A stretch of 64,000 bases of DNA from Nitrospira defluvii (GTDB lineage: Bacteria > Nitrospirota > Nitrospiria > Nitrospirales > Nitrospiraceae). This document shows positions 8,288-17,419 of the stretch, piece after piece. The notes under the pieces were generated by a model that searched no databases, was not told where the DNA came from, and saw nothing but the letters and a program-made list of their open reading frames with translations. The number at the start of each line of letters is the position of its first letter. The stretch's first letter is position 1. The DNA is taken from the NCBI GenBank assembly GCA_011525625.1, contig WYAX01000024.1:1-64000 (forward strand), in the 5' to 3' direction. The translations under genes were made by a program, and so were the position numbers.

Positions 8288-9180
8288 GCATGCAAACGCG
8301 CACCACTGGATCCGGCACCGTGTCCCCGCGAGAGTCCTGCCGTTCCTCCTGGCTGGCCGTTCCCGCGTTGGTCTGGATGGCCCTGTTTTTCCTCGTTCCG
8401 CTCGGACTGGTGTTTGCCATCAGTTTCGCTTCGCGCGGGACCTACGGCGGCATCGTGTGGGAGTTCACGACGGCGAATTATCTCGATCTCCTGCATCCGC
8501 TGTACGGCAAGATTTTGGGGCACTCGTTGTGGTACGCGACGCTGACCACGGCCTGCTGTTTTGTCCTGGGTTTTCCGCTGGCCTACGTGATTGCCAGAAG
8601 TCCGGCCCGCTGGCAGCCGGCGCTGCTGCTCCTCGTGATGTTACCGTTCTGGACAAACTTTCTCGTCCGTACCTACGCCTGGATGATCCTCCTGCGGCAT
8701 GACGGCCTCATCAACAATGCGTTGGTCTCCCTTGGGTTGGTCACGGACCGGCTGGAGTTGCTCTATACGCCGACGGCCGTGGTGATTGGGTTGGTCTACG
8801 GGTATCTTCCGTTCATGGTGCTGCCCCTGTATGTAGCGGTCGAGCGGCTGGATCCTGCGTTGGTGGAGGCGGCCTGGGATCTCTACGCGTCCCGGTGGGC
8901 CGTGTTTTCACGGGTGGTGGTGCCGCTGACCATGCCGGGTATCGTCGGCGGGTGCGTGCTGGTGTTCATACCGTCGATCGGGTCGTTCATCACGCCGGAT
9001 CTATTGGGAGGGGCGCGGAGCATGATGATCGGCAATTTGATTCAGCACGAGTATCTGGTGGCGCGCGACTGGCCTCTGGGGTCGGCTGTGTCGTTCGTGC
9101 TGATGGCGGTCGTCATGGCCGCGGTCGCATTGCACTATCGCCAGGCGGATCGGTCGGCCGGTCCGGTGGACGAACGATGA
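8284..9180 (+). CDS. potB: Spermidine/putrescine ABC transporter permease
   Basis: A 298-residue inner-membrane permease with six predicted membrane segments. The EAA-like cytoplasmic loop (VEAAWDLYASRWAVFSRVVVP) couples to the ATPase. The likely start is GTG 8284, overlapping the potA stop, or ATG 8290. It overlaps potC by ATGA. The order potA-B-C-D and the downstream binding protein support the polyamine family over other CUT1/POPT importers. Confidence 0.92.
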   Translation: MSMQTRTTGSGTVSPRESCRSSWLAVPALVWMALFFLVPLGLVFAISFASRGTYGGIVWEFTTANYLDLLHPLYGKILGHSLWYATLTTACCFVLGFPLAYVIARSPARWQPALLLLVMLPFWTNFLVRTYAWMILLRHDGLINNALVSLGLVTDRLELLYTPTAVVIGLVYGYLPFMVLPLYVAVERLDPALVEAAWDLYASRWAVFSRVVVPLTMPGIVGGCVLVFIPSIGSFITPDLLGGARSMMIGNLIQHEYLVARDWPLGSAVSFVLMAVVMAAVALHYRQADRSAGPVDER

Positions 9181-9950
9181 CGCGGAAGGCCGTGGGGCTG
9201 CGAGCGGTCAGCCTGCTGGCTCTGTTGTTTCTGTATGGGCCGATCCTGGTGCTGGTTGCATATTCGTTTAATGCCGCGCATCTATCCATGGCTTGGCACG
9301 GGACGACGCTGAAATGGTATGTCGCGCTCATCCATGACGAAGCGCTGTTGGCGGCGACGGCGAACAGTGTGGTCATCGCCGTGGTGTCGACCATCGGCGC
9401 CACCGTTCTGGGTGGGCTGCTGGCCTTCGGCATGGAGGGGATGTCGCGCAGTCGGCAACAGCTCCTCGAAGGCAGTCTGGTGCTTCCCCTTATGATTCCC
9501 GAAGTGATGATGGGCGTTGCCTTGATGCTGTTTTTTCTGCTGCTCAACATGCCGCTCGGACTCACCACCGTCATCCTCGGCCATATCGTGTTCAACATTC
9601 CCCTGGTGACGATCATGATCCGGACGCGGTTGCGCAAACTCGATCCGGCCTTGCGCGAAGCGGCCGCGGATCTGGGCGCAGATGCCTGGGACACGTTCCG
9701 GTACGTGACCTTTCCGCTGCTACGCCCGGCCGTCTGGGGGGCGGTTCTCGTGGCGTTTACCGTCTCGCTCGATGACTTTCTCGTGACCTTTTTTACGGCC
9801 GGTCCCGGTGCAACCACCTTGCCCCTGAAGGTCTATTCGATGATCAAATCCGGTGTGACGCCTGAAATCAACGCGCTGTCCGCACTGTTGGTGGCGGTAT
9901 CCATGGCGTGCGTCGCGCTCTCCCTCCATTTGCAGCGCCGCGAGGTCTAA
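9177..9950 (+). CDS. potC: Spermidine/putrescine ABC transporter permease
   Basis: The second permease, 257 residues, starts at the ATG of an ATGA overlap with potB. Upstream in-frame codons are not used. It has six membrane segments and the EAA loop LREAAADLGADAWDTFRYVTFPL. It ends directly at the potD start codon, showing a tightly coupled operon. Confidence 0.92.
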   Translation: MTRKAVGLRAVSLLALLFLYGPILVLVAYSFNAAHLSMAWHGTTLKWYVALIHDEALLAATANSVVIAVVSTIGATVLGGLLAFGMEGMSRSRQQLLEGSLVLPLMIPEVMMGVALMLFFLLLNMPLGLTTVILGHIVFNIPLVTIMIRTRLRKLDPALREAAADLGADAWDTFRYVTFPLLRPAVWGAVLVAFTVSLDDFLVTFFTAGPGATTLPLKVYSMIKSGVTPEINALSALLVAVSMACVALSLHLQRREV

Positions 9951-11021
9951 GTGAAAAGGTGGCTTCGGAGCCTGGTGCTGAATGGCGTGGGGCTGCTGGT
10001 CCTGGCCGGGGGGCTCTCGGGCTGCGGCCAGGGCATGGGGGGCGAATCCGGCGAGAAGCGACCGGTCCTGCACTACTTCACCTGGTCGGATTACGTCGGG
10101 CCTGAGATCATTGCGGAGTTCGAGCGGCGAGAACAGGTGAAGGTGGTCATCGACACCTTCAGCAGCAACGAAGAGTTGTTGGCCAAGCTTCAAAGCGGTG
10201 CAACCGGCTACGATGTCGCGGTGCCGTCGGATTTCATGGTGGCCATCATGGTTCGGCAAGGGCTGCTGCAGGAGTTGGATGCTGCGGCCATGCCCAATGC
10301 CTCGTTCCTGGAGCCGCATTTACAGGCGCTCCCGTTTGATCCACATCGGCAATATTCGGTGCCGTATCTGTGGGGTACGGTAGGGATCGGCTACGATTCT
10401 GCCGTGATTACCTCCGCACCGGACAGTTGGTCCATCCTGTGGGATCCTCGCTACAGGGGACGCATCAGCATGTTGAACGACCAGCGGGAAGTCTTCGGCG
10501 CCGTATTGCGGTCTATGGGACAATCGATGAACAGCACCGATGCGACGGTGATTGAATCGGCGAAGGAGCGCTTGCTGCAGCAAAAGCCCCTGGTAAAAAC
10601 CTATACCAGCGATCACTACGACCAGCTCCTGGCCTCGGGCGAGGTGGTGCTGGCCCATGGATGGGGAGGGCAGGTGGCGCGTGCCATGGCAGAGCGCCCG
10701 ACCATTCGGTATGTCGTACCGAAGGAAGGGGCGACTCTCTGGGCCGACTGTCTGGTCGTGCTCAAGTCCGCCCCCCAGAAAGCGCTCGCCATGAGGTTCA
10801 TTAATTATTTGATGGAGCCCGAGGTGGCCGCTCGCACGTCGGAGCGCCTCCGCTTCGCGTCCGCCTCCAGGACGGCCCGCGAGTTGGTCAGTCCCGCAAT
10901 CAGGGACAACCCTGCCGTCTATCCACCGCCGGATCAGCTGGGTCGTTTGGAATGGATGCAGGATGTCGGGAAGGGCATCCGGCTGTACGACCGGGCCTGG
11001 ACGGAACTCAAAATGCAGTAA
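9951..11021 (+). CDS. potD: Polyamine-binding lipoprotein
   Basis: The extracytoplasmic binding protein of the polyamine importer, 356 residues. The GTG start follows the potC stop with no gap. A lipoprotein signal peptide ends in the lipobox LSGC, so the protein is anchored rather than freely periplasmic. It has the family motif LHYFTWSDYVGPEIIAEFE and conserved segments VPSDFMVA and AHGWGGQVA. It is the last gene of the operon, followed by an inverted repeat and a new promoter. Confidence 0.93.
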   Translation: MKRWLRSLVLNGVGLLVLAGGLSGCGQGMGGESGEKRPVLHYFTWSDYVGPEIIAEFERREQVKVVIDTFSSNEELLAKLQSGATGYDVAVPSDFMVAIMVRQGLLQELDAAAMPNASFLEPHLQALPFDPHRQYSVPYLWGTVGIGYDSAVITSAPDSWSILWDPRYRGRISMLNDQREVFGAVLRSMGQSMNSTDATVIESAKERLLQQKPLVKTYTSDHYDQLLASGEVVLAHGWGGQVARAMAERPTIRYVVPKEGATLWADCLVVLKSAPQKALAMRFINYLMEPEVAARTSERLRFASASRTARELVSPAIRDNPAVYPPPDQLGRLEWMQDVGKGIRLYDRAWTELKMQ

Positions 11022-11030
11022 GGCGAAGCG

Positions 11031-11052
11031 GCAACATTGTTTCCAATGTTGC
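11031..11052. promoter_or_regulatory. Perfect inverted repeat, candidate operator upstream of tolC-like gene
   Basis: GCAACATTG (11031-11039) and CAATGTTGC (11044-11052) are perfectly complementary with a 4-nt spacer. The repeat lies between the potD stop and a -10 box and covers the expected -35 region. No T run follows, so a regulator-binding site is more likely than a terminator. Confidence 0.5.
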
Positions 11053-11062
11053 GGAAAATCAG

Positions 11063-11068
11063 TATAAT
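11063..11068 (+). promoter_or_regulatory. -10 box (TATAAT) for the tolC-adaptor operon
   Basis: A perfect TATAAT predicts a start near 11075, about 30 nt before the ATG at 11106. The -35 region is poor and is overlapped by the inverted repeat, as expected for an activated or repressible promoter. Confidence 0.5.
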
Positions 11069-11105
11069 GCGATGCCTGTCCTCGGTTAGCCGATATTCCC
11101 GCACA

Positions 11106-12464
11106 ATGCACAACGACATGCGCGATGACGAAGCGGGCTCCAGACTAGGTAGCTGTGCGGTAGCCTGGCGTATTCGCATCGGCTTGGCATTCCTTCTAGT
11201 GGTCTGTTCCCTGCCCGCCGCTCGGTGGGGGCACGCAGCGGACTCAGTCCGCGTCCCTGCCTCGCCGTTCGCGCCTCCCGTGGTCCGTTTGAATCTCTCC
11301 GAAGCGATGGCCCTCTTTCTGAAACAAAATCTCGATCTTCTGATCGCCAGGTATGGCATTGAATCCAGCAAGGGGCAGCAGATTACGGCTCGCCTCTTCC
11401 CGAACCCGGTGGCGCAAGTCGGCAGCGTCGCGTCCTTTACCCAGGGCAACACGCTGTCTAAAACCGGGGCGCTCACGATGCAGGTGCAACAGCTGTTTGA
11501 ATTGGCCGGCAAGCGCGGGTATCGCATTGAAAGTGCGGGATTCGGTGTCCAGTCGGTGGAGGCGGATTTCGAGGATGCGGTGCGGCAACTCGGGTTTACG
11601 ATCAAGGATGTCTACTACCGGGTCGTGGTGGCGCAGCGTCGATTGGCCCTGGCGGAGGAGAATCGGGATCGATTCGCCAGGATTCTGGACGTCAATACGA
11701 TTCGTTTCAAGAAGGGCTATATTGCCGAGGTCGACCTGATTCGCATCCGGCTGCAGATGGTGGATTTCCAGTCCCAGGTGATCGAGTCGATTCAGGAGGG
11801 CGAGACGGCTCGGGCGGAGTTGCGCCAACTACTCCGGCTCTCGCCCGCGTCGACACTGGCCCTGACGACGGAGATGGACTACCGGCGTGTCGATCCGGAT
11901 ATGGGAAAGCTCCGCTCCGTGGCGTTGGAGATTCGGCCTGACATCAAGAGCCGCCGGGCCGCGCTCTCACAGCGCGAAGCGGATCTGAAACTGGCCAAGG
12001 CGTTTAGGGTCCCGGATGTGACCATCGGCGCCGGGTATGCGGTTCAAGGCTCGCGCGGACCGGATAACCAGCAGATGGGGATTTTAAATTTGGGCGTTCC
12101 CTTGCCGTTGTTCAATCGCAATCAGGGGGGGATCGTGCAAGCCGAAGTCGGTGTGCAATCGGCCCAGGCAGCATTGGATCGTACGGTCAACCAGGTCGAG
12201 AATCAGGTGGATGTGGCCTATCAAAATCTGCTGCAGAGCCGCCGTCTGGTGGAAGCGTACCTGGCCGGCGTACTGGAAGACGCCCGATCGACGTTTACGA
12301 TTGTGGAACGTGCGTATGAACGGGGCGGCGCGACCATTCTGGATCTGCTGGACGCGGCCAGGACCTCCCGTACGATCCAACAAAACTTTATCGAAGCGCT
12401 GTTTTCCTATCAACACAACCTGTTTCAGCTGGAGAGTTCCGTCGGGCAGGAGATTGCATCATGA
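11106..12464 (+). CDS. TolC-family outer-membrane efflux channel
   Basis: An outer-membrane factor of the TolC/CzcC type with a signal peptide (IRIGLAFLLVVCSLPAA, cleavage near GHA|AD). Two repeated coiled-coil halves follow, including NLSEAMALFLKQNLDLLIAR and RPDIKSRRAALSQREADLKL. The ATG at 11106 or 11118 is chosen because the TATAAT box at 11063 excludes earlier in-frame starts. The ATGA overlap with the downstream adaptor shows they act together. The substrate is unknown; similarity to CzcC/CusC suggests metals, but no selective residue was seen. Confidence 0.9.
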   Translation: MHNDMRDDEAGSRLGSCAVAWRIRIGLAFLLVVCSLPAARWGHAADSVRVPASPFAPPVVRLNLSEAMALFLKQNLDLLIARYGIESSKGQQITARLFPNPVAQVGSVASFTQGNTLSKTGALTMQVQQLFELAGKRGYRIESAGFGVQSVEADFEDAVRQLGFTIKDVYYRVVVAQRRLALAEENRDRFARILDVNTIRFKKGYIAEVDLIRIRLQMVDFQSQVIESIQEGETARAELRQLLRLSPASTLALTTEMDYRRVDPDMGKLRSVALEIRPDIKSRRAALSQREADLKLAKAFRVPDVTIGAGYAVQGSRGPDNQQMGILNLGVPLPLFNRNQGGIVQAEVGVQSAQAALDRTVNQVENQVDVAYQNLLQSRRLVEAYLAGVLEDARSTFTIVERAYERGGATILDLLDAARTSRTIQQNFIEALFSYQHNLFQLESSVGQEIAS

Positions 12465-13606
12465 TCTCCGGTGCAAACCGGGCCGTTGCGGTGAGTCTGG
12501 TGCTCCTCCTCTGCGCCTGCAGCCAAAAACAGGAGCCGGCTTCGGCTCCGGCTGCCTCCCCGGCCGAGCCGACTGCTGGACAGCTTGCCTCGCCGGCTAC
12601 CGGTCAAATCGAAACGGCGGTAGTCGATTTCAAACCGGTGCAGCCGGAACTGGTGTTGGTGGGGAAAATCGCGTATGGGGAAGACCGCTATTCTAAAATT
12701 TCCTCTCCGTTGCAAGGGCGGGTGGTGGAGGTGCGAGCCAAATTGGGCGACCGGGTCGAGGCGGGCGCGACCTTGCTCGTGATCGACAGTTCCGACATTA
12801 CGGCTGCGTACTCGGAGTTTGTTAAAGAAGCGTCGGAGCTGGAGTATTCCACTCGAGCCCAGGAGCTGGCCAAGGAGTTGTACGCCACCAAGGCCTTAGC
12901 CTTGAAGGATCTGAAACAGGCAGAAAACGATTTGATCAAGGCGCGCGCCGAATTTCGTCGGTCCAAGGAGCGCTTGCTGTCGTTGCGGATTCCGGGTGCC
13001 GAGTTGGAAAAGCCGCTGGCACAGCAACGTATCACTTCCCGGTTTGAGATGAAGAGTCCCCTGGCCGGTACCGTCGTCGAGCGGGCGGTGACGCCCGGAC
13101 AGTCCGTGGGAGGCGACCCCGCTCAGGTGCTGTTCACCGTGGCGGATCTGGACCGGCTGCAAGTGGTGGCGGATGTGTATGAGCGCGACCTGGCGCTGGT
13201 CAAGGTCAGTCAGGTCGGTCGTATCAATGTGGAAGCCTATCCGGGGACAGATTTTGCGTCGGTGGTGGCGTCGATCGGAGACGTGGTCGATCCCAACACC
13301 CGCACCATTAAAGTGCGCGCCTGGGTAGACAACCGGGAGCAACGTTTGAAACCGGAAATGTTTGCGCGCCTCAGGCTGGATGTGGGCGATGCCACGCCCT
13401 TCCTGGCGATTCCGAAAGAGGCGGTCGTCGAGATCGACGGGAAGCACTTTGTGTATCTCGTGGAAGCGCCGGGGCGGTACGTGAAGCGTGAAGTGGTCGT
13501 CTCGAACGTGTCCGGCGGGCAAGTCCGTGTGCTTGAAGGCGTGACGTCCGGCCAGCGTATCGTGACCAAAGGAGCGGTACTGGTCAAGGGGCAAGAAGTG
13601 AAGTAA
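12461..13606 (+). CDS. Periplasmic adaptor (membrane fusion) lipoprotein of an efflux system
   Basis: A 381-residue RND-type adaptor. The lipoprotein signal ends in LCAC. A lipoyl/barrel-sandwich half (SSPLQGRVVEVRAKLGDRVE), an alpha-hairpin (about residues 115-190), the second lipoyl half (MKSPLAGTVVERAVTPGQSV), a beta-barrel domain (VVADVYERDLALVK) and a membrane-proximal domain follow. It resembles CzcB/CusB. The expected RND pump gene is missing: the next gene, 180 bp on, encodes a HEAT protein. The pump must be encoded elsewhere. Confidence 0.9.
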   Translation: MISGANRAVAVSLVLLLCACSQKQEPASAPAASPAEPTAGQLASPATGQIETAVVDFKPVQPELVLVGKIAYGEDRYSKISSPLQGRVVEVRAKLGDRVEAGATLLVIDSSDITAAYSEFVKEASELEYSTRAQELAKELYATKALALKDLKQAENDLIKARAEFRRSKERLLSLRIPGAELEKPLAQQRITSRFEMKSPLAGTVVERAVTPGQSVGGDPAQVLFTVADLDRLQVVADVYERDLALVKVSQVGRINVEAYPGTDFASVVASIGDVVDPNTRTIKVRAWVDNREQRLKPEMFARLRLDVGDATPFLAIPKEAVVEIDGKHFVYLVEAPGRYVKREVVVSNVSGGQVRVLEGVTSGQRIVTKGAVLVKGQEVK

Positions 13607-13789
13607 CGGGTCACGGCGTCTCGCGCCTCCATTGGGTTAGGATCGGAACCTGGGAGTAGCGAATCTTCGTCGACTCCTGTTAATCTTCCATCATAGGGCA
13701 GTGGGTATGGAGAGAGTGAATCCGCGAGCGGTCGGTGCCGCCCTGGCAGCGACAACCTCTATTAACGACGCGAGTTGGAGACTGATCGC

Positions 13790-14596
13790 ATGAAGACAGG
13801 AGTGGGGAGGCGCATGGGCGGTCGATGGGTGATCTTGACGATCGGGATGCTGAGTGTGGTCGGCATGGCGCCGGCGTACACATGGTCGGCAGGCATCGTC
13901 TGGCCGGTGCAGATGCCCTATGAAGCACCGCCGAAGTCAGAGCCGGTGCCGGACGTGTCTGTGGCGCCAAATACGAAAGCGTTGACTCCGGAGGAACTGC
14001 AACGCGCGGAAGCTCTGCTGCCGTTGTTGGAGGGGAAGCAGGAATTTTGGGCGATGGGAGAGTTCGTGCATCTGGGGGAACCGACCGTGCCCGTCTTGAC
14101 CAAGGCCTTGACGATGCCGGGCCCCCGTGTCCGATATAATGCCATTGAGACCTTGTCGATGATCAAATCGCCAGGCGCAGTGCCGGCCTTGTTGGAGGCG
14201 GCAAAATTGAGCTCCGAACTGCCGCGCATTCGAGAGCATGCCCTGCGGGTGGCGGTGCGGATCGATCCTCAGCAGGCCCCTCCGGCCATCGAGGCCATGG
14301 CCAAGGACCCGAACTCAGTGATCAGGAAGGCGGCGGCGTTCGAGGCGCGGTATGTGCGTCGCAAAGAGGTCATCCAGCCGTTGATCGATCTGCTTGGCGA
14401 TGAAGAGAAGTTTGTTGCGATGTCGGCCGTGCAGTCGTTGTGGACCTTGACCAGGCACGAAGCGGAGTTTCACGATTGGGATGCATCGAACAAGCTGGAT
14501 CGTCAGACATGGGCCCAGGAATGGGTGGAATGGTGGAATCAGGCGAAAGACACGTTCGAGCTCCCTGAGCCGAAGGGTCGGAAGCAGGCAGGGTAG
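13790..14596 (+). CDS. Exported HEAT-repeat protein
   Basis: A 268-residue protein with an N-terminal signal peptide (RWVILTIGMLSVVGMAPA). At least three HEAT/PBS-lyase-like helical repeats lie in residues about 85-220 (MPGPRVRYNAIETLSMIKSP; DPNSVIRKAAAFEARYVRRK; EEKFVAMSAVQSLW). A Trp-rich C-terminus (WAQEWVEWWNQAKD) is present. GGAG lies 10 nt before ATG 13790; ATG 13814 is an alternative. A periplasmic binding scaffold is inferred; the partner is unknown. Confidence 0.75.
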   Translation: MKTGVGRRMGGRWVILTIGMLSVVGMAPAYTWSAGIVWPVQMPYEAPPKSEPVPDVSVAPNTKALTPEELQRAEALLPLLEGKQEFWAMGEFVHLGEPTVPVLTKALTMPGPRVRYNAIETLSMIKSPGAVPALLEAAKLSSELPRIREHALRVAVRIDPQQAPPAIEAMAKDPNSVIRKAAAFEARYVRRKEVIQPLIDLLGDEEKFVAMSAVQSLWTLTRHEAEFHDWDASNKLDRQTWAQEWVEWWNQAKDTFELPEPKGRKQAG

Positions 14597-14663
14597 TACC
14601 GCAGAAAGACGGGGCGGTTGCGCAGCATGAAAATCCCGTGGTAGGAAGAGAGTCGACAAGCGG

Positions 14664-14686
14664 TAACGCGGCCTCCCGCCGCGTTA
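14664..14686. terminator. Perfect 8-bp hairpin between HEAT gene and def
   Basis: TAACGCGG (14664-14671) pairs with CCGCGTTA (14679-14686) across a 7-nt loop. It may end the upstream transcript, but no T run follows, so the assignment is weak. Confidence 0.35.
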
Positions 14687-14720
14687 TACGACAAAGATAG
14701 ATCGAGATAGAGGGTAGAGT

Positions 14721-15251
14721 ATGGCGATTCTGGCGATCAGTAAACTCGGTAATCCGATTCTCCGGCAGAAAGCCTTGCCGGTCAGTCCGGCTGAAATAAA
14801 AAAATCTGCGTTTCAGCAACTTATCGACGATATGTTTGAAACCATGTACGACGAACCGGGCATCGGGCTTGCTGCTCCTCAGGTGGGACGGTCGCAGCAA
14901 CTGGTGGTCATGGATTGTCCCGGTGACGGCGGGTTTCCCAAGACCGTGCTCATCAATCCAACGATCCAATTTTACGGACCCGAGCAGGTGGAAGGATGGG
15001 AAGGATGCCTGAGCGTCGACGGGTTGAGAGGAAAGGTCACGCGGCCGTCGACGGTACGGGTGACCGGGCTCGACCGGAACGCCAAACCCTTCGATTTCGA
15101 GGCCAGCGGCTTGTACGCCGTCTGTATTCAACATGAGGTCGATCATCTCATCGGCAAATTGTTCATCGATCGCATGACCGGTTTCTCCACGTTGACCCAA
15201 ATGGACGAGTTTCAGAAATACTGGCAAAAGGAACCGGCCAGTGCCATCTGA
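14721..15251 (+). CDS. def: Peptide deformylase
   Basis: Removes the N-formyl group from nascent proteins. The 176-residue protein has all three deformylase motifs: GIGLAAPQ (about 50-57), EGCLS with the metal-binding Cys, and QHEVDH with two metal-binding His and the catalytic Glu. It starts at the ATG behind GAGGGTAGAGT. A 24-bp gap separates it from the ABC exporter, so they may be co-transcribed. No fmt gene is adjacent. Confidence 0.96.
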   Translation: MAILAISKLGNPILRQKALPVSPAEIKKSAFQQLIDDMFETMYDEPGIGLAAPQVGRSQQLVVMDCPGDGGFPKTVLINPTIQFYGPEQVEGWEGCLSVDGLRGKVTRPSTVRVTGLDRNAKPFDFEASGLYAVCIQHEVDHLIGKLFIDRMTGFSTLTQMDEFQKYWQKEPASAI

Positions 15252-15275
15252 GCCGACCCGGATCGCCGAGTCGTT

Positions 15276-17000
15276 GTGAACTCGCTCCTACGCGTTCTGT
15301 CTTACCTCAAGCCATTCCGGATGCTGGCGGTGGTGACCTTCGTCTGTGCGGGTCTCGCCACGGCGTTGGAATTGGTTCCGCCGTATCTCGTCAAGATCGT
15401 CATCGACGATGTGATCCAGGCGAAACACCCTGAGTTGCTGTTCTGGGTATTGGGCGGCTTGTTGTGTTCGTATGTCCTGCGGAACCTGATGAGTTCGATG
15501 CGGGTGCGGTTCAATAATTTGCTGGAACAAAAGGCCGTGCATACGCTGCGCATGCAGGTCTTCGGCGCCTTGCAACGGTTATCGCTGAGTTACTTCGAAA
15601 ATCGTTCGACCGGCGAGATCATGACTCGGGTGACGAGCGATACCGAACATGTCGAACGCATCTTTGTCGATGGGCTTGAAGGGCTGCTGACCGCTTCTCT
15701 CACCCTGGTCGGTATCACGATCATGATGTTTTTCCTGAATTGGAAATTGGCGCTCCTCTCGCTGGTGCCCATCCCGATCTTGATCGTGTGCGCCGCCTGG
15801 TTTACGAAGCGGGTGCACAAGTATTACGCGGAAATCCGCAGGAGCGTCGCCGATCTCAATGCCTATCTGCAGGATGCCCTGTCCGGTATCAAGGAAACCA
15901 TTGGCTTCAATCAGCATGACTACGAGCGGAAGCGCTTTGAAACTCTGAGCCAGACCTATAGCCAGAATAGTTTGCGGGCCATGTTTTTGTGGTCGTGGTA
16001 TTGGCCCGGCATGGTGTTTGTGGGCAGTACCGGCACAGTCCTCATTCTCTGGTATGGCGCGGAGGAAGTGATGGCCGGGAACCTGACGGTCGGCCAGCTG
16101 GTCATGTTTCTCTCGTATCTCGGATTATTCTATACGCCCATCAACGAAATCCATTCGCTCAACCATATGCTGCAACATGCCCTGGCGGCCAGCGAACGTG
16201 TGTTCGAGATCCTTGATACCAAAGCCGAGGTCGCGGATCGGCCCGGTGCGGTACGGCCTGTGGAGCGGTTGCAAGGAGCGGTCGCGTACCGTCAGGTACA
16301 GTTCGGCTATCGGCAGGACGGGCTGGTCTTGTCCAATGTCAATCTGACCGTGCGGCCCGGGGAACGGATTGCCCTGGTGGGACCAAGCGGTGCAGGGAAA
16401 ACGTCGTTACTGAAGCTGCTGATGCGCTTTTACGATGTCCGTAGCGGCGCCGTGTTGGTCGACGGCTATGATGTGCGGGATCTTCCGGTGGCCTTCTTGC
16501 GAGGGCAGATCGGCCTGGTTCAGCAGGAACCCTTTCTGTTCAACGGAACGGTGCGGCAAAATATCGTCTACAGCGATCTGTCGGCCGGACAGGAGCGTGT
16601 CGAAGCGGCGGCTCGGGCCGCTCGAGCCCATGACTTTATCTCAGGGTTGCCGGACGGCTATGATACATGGATTGGCGAGCGGGGGGTGAAGTTGTCGGTG
16701 GGGCAGAAGCAGCGAGTCTCGATTGCCCGAGTGCTGCTGAAGGATCCGCCGATCGTGATCTTCGATGAGGCGACTTCGAATATCGACACGGAAACGGAAG
16801 TCAAGATCCGGGAGGCGCTGAACGATCTGACCGAGGGACGTACCACCTTCATCATCGCGCACCGCCTCGCGACGCTGCACGATGTGGATCGCATCATCGT
16901 CGTGGAACGAGGGACAATCGTGGAAGAAGGCGACCACGAGGCACTCATGAACCGCGGCGGGGTGTATGCCGGCCTGTATGAGGCGCAGTTTAAAATTTAG
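15276..17000 (+). CDS. MsbA-like ABC exporter (fused membrane and ATPase domains)
   Basis: A 574-residue half-transporter. It has six membrane helices (residues about 15-310), coupling segment RSTGEIMTRVTSDTEHVE, Walker A GPSGAGKT (about 371), Q-loop VQQEPFLFNGTV, signature LSVGQKQRVSIARVLL (LSVGQ rather than LSGGQ), Walker B IVIFDEATSNID and H-loop IAHRL. It starts with GTG and works as a dimer. Lipid, lipopolysaccharide or drug export are family possibilities. Confidence 0.9.
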   Translation: MNSLLRVLSYLKPFRMLAVVTFVCAGLATALELVPPYLVKIVIDDVIQAKHPELLFWVLGGLLCSYVLRNLMSSMRVRFNNLLEQKAVHTLRMQVFGALQRLSLSYFENRSTGEIMTRVTSDTEHVERIFVDGLEGLLTASLTLVGITIMMFFLNWKLALLSLVPIPILIVCAAWFTKRVHKYYAEIRRSVADLNAYLQDALSGIKETIGFNQHDYERKRFETLSQTYSQNSLRAMFLWSWYWPGMVFVGSTGTVLILWYGAEEVMAGNLTVGQLVMFLSYLGLFYTPINEIHSLNHMLQHALAASERVFEILDTKAEVADRPGAVRPVERLQGAVAYRQVQFGYRQDGLVLSNVNLTVRPGERIALVGPSGAGKTSLLKLLMRFYDVRSGAVLVDGYDVRDLPVAFLRGQIGLVQQEPFLFNGTVRQNIVYSDLSAGQERVEAAARAARAHDFISGLPDGYDTWIGERGVKLSVGQKQRVSIARVLLKDPPIVIFDEATSNIDTETEVKIREALNDLTEGRTTFIIAHRLATLHDVDRIIVVERGTIVEEGDHEALMNRGGVYAGLYEAQFKI

Positions 17001-17002
17001 CC

Positions 17003-17123
17003 GGCTGTTGATAAAGTCCGCCGTCGACGTTCTCGGTCGCACGTCTCCCTGCGACGTACCCGGAAGGTACGCCTCAGTCGCCGCGCGTCCTGCGGCCTTG
17101 CCGGACGGACTTTCTGACCAGCC
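17003..17123. repeat. Palindromic interspersed repeat, copy 1
   Basis: Arms GGCTGTTGATAAAGTCCG and CGGACTTTCTGACCAGCC pair at 15 of 18 positions. The core shared with the other copies reads ACGTTCTCGG, CGTACCcggaaGGTACGCCTC and TGCGGCCTTGC. It lies just after the ABC exporter stop. Confidence 0.8.
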
Positions 17124-17181
17124 TTCGAGGACCAGGACGAACGACGGTTCATGCTCAGACATGAAGGAGTAAGAGGACCAT

Positions 17182-17376
17182 ATGGTACTGATTTACGAAA
17201 ATGATCCGCTCGACAACGAAGATGCCCGAGGGCGTTTTTATCACGTATGCCGGGGACGAATCGATCGCACGGAAATTACCTTGCCGCAAGGCCAATCGAT
17301 ATATGAGTGTGCGGTGTGCGGGGTGGATCTGGAGCCGGAAGATTTTTGGGTGGCCAGGCAAAAGGGATCAGTGTAG
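17182..17376 (+). CDS. Small protein with CxxC motif
   Basis: A 64-residue protein with AGAGGA ahead of the ATG. It holds a single C-terminal CAVCG pair plus an earlier Cys (YHVCRGRID), possibly a metal site. It has no signal peptide. It is followed 43 bp later by another small Cys protein, and the two may form a pair. The family is unrecognised. Confidence 0.6.
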   Translation: MVLIYENDPLDNEDARGRFYHVCRGRIDRTEITLPQGQSIYECAVCGVDLEPEDFWVARQKGSV

Positions 17377-17419
17377 CGCGAGGGCGAGCACTGAGAGCCG
17401 ATAGATGAAGGGGTGTGTC

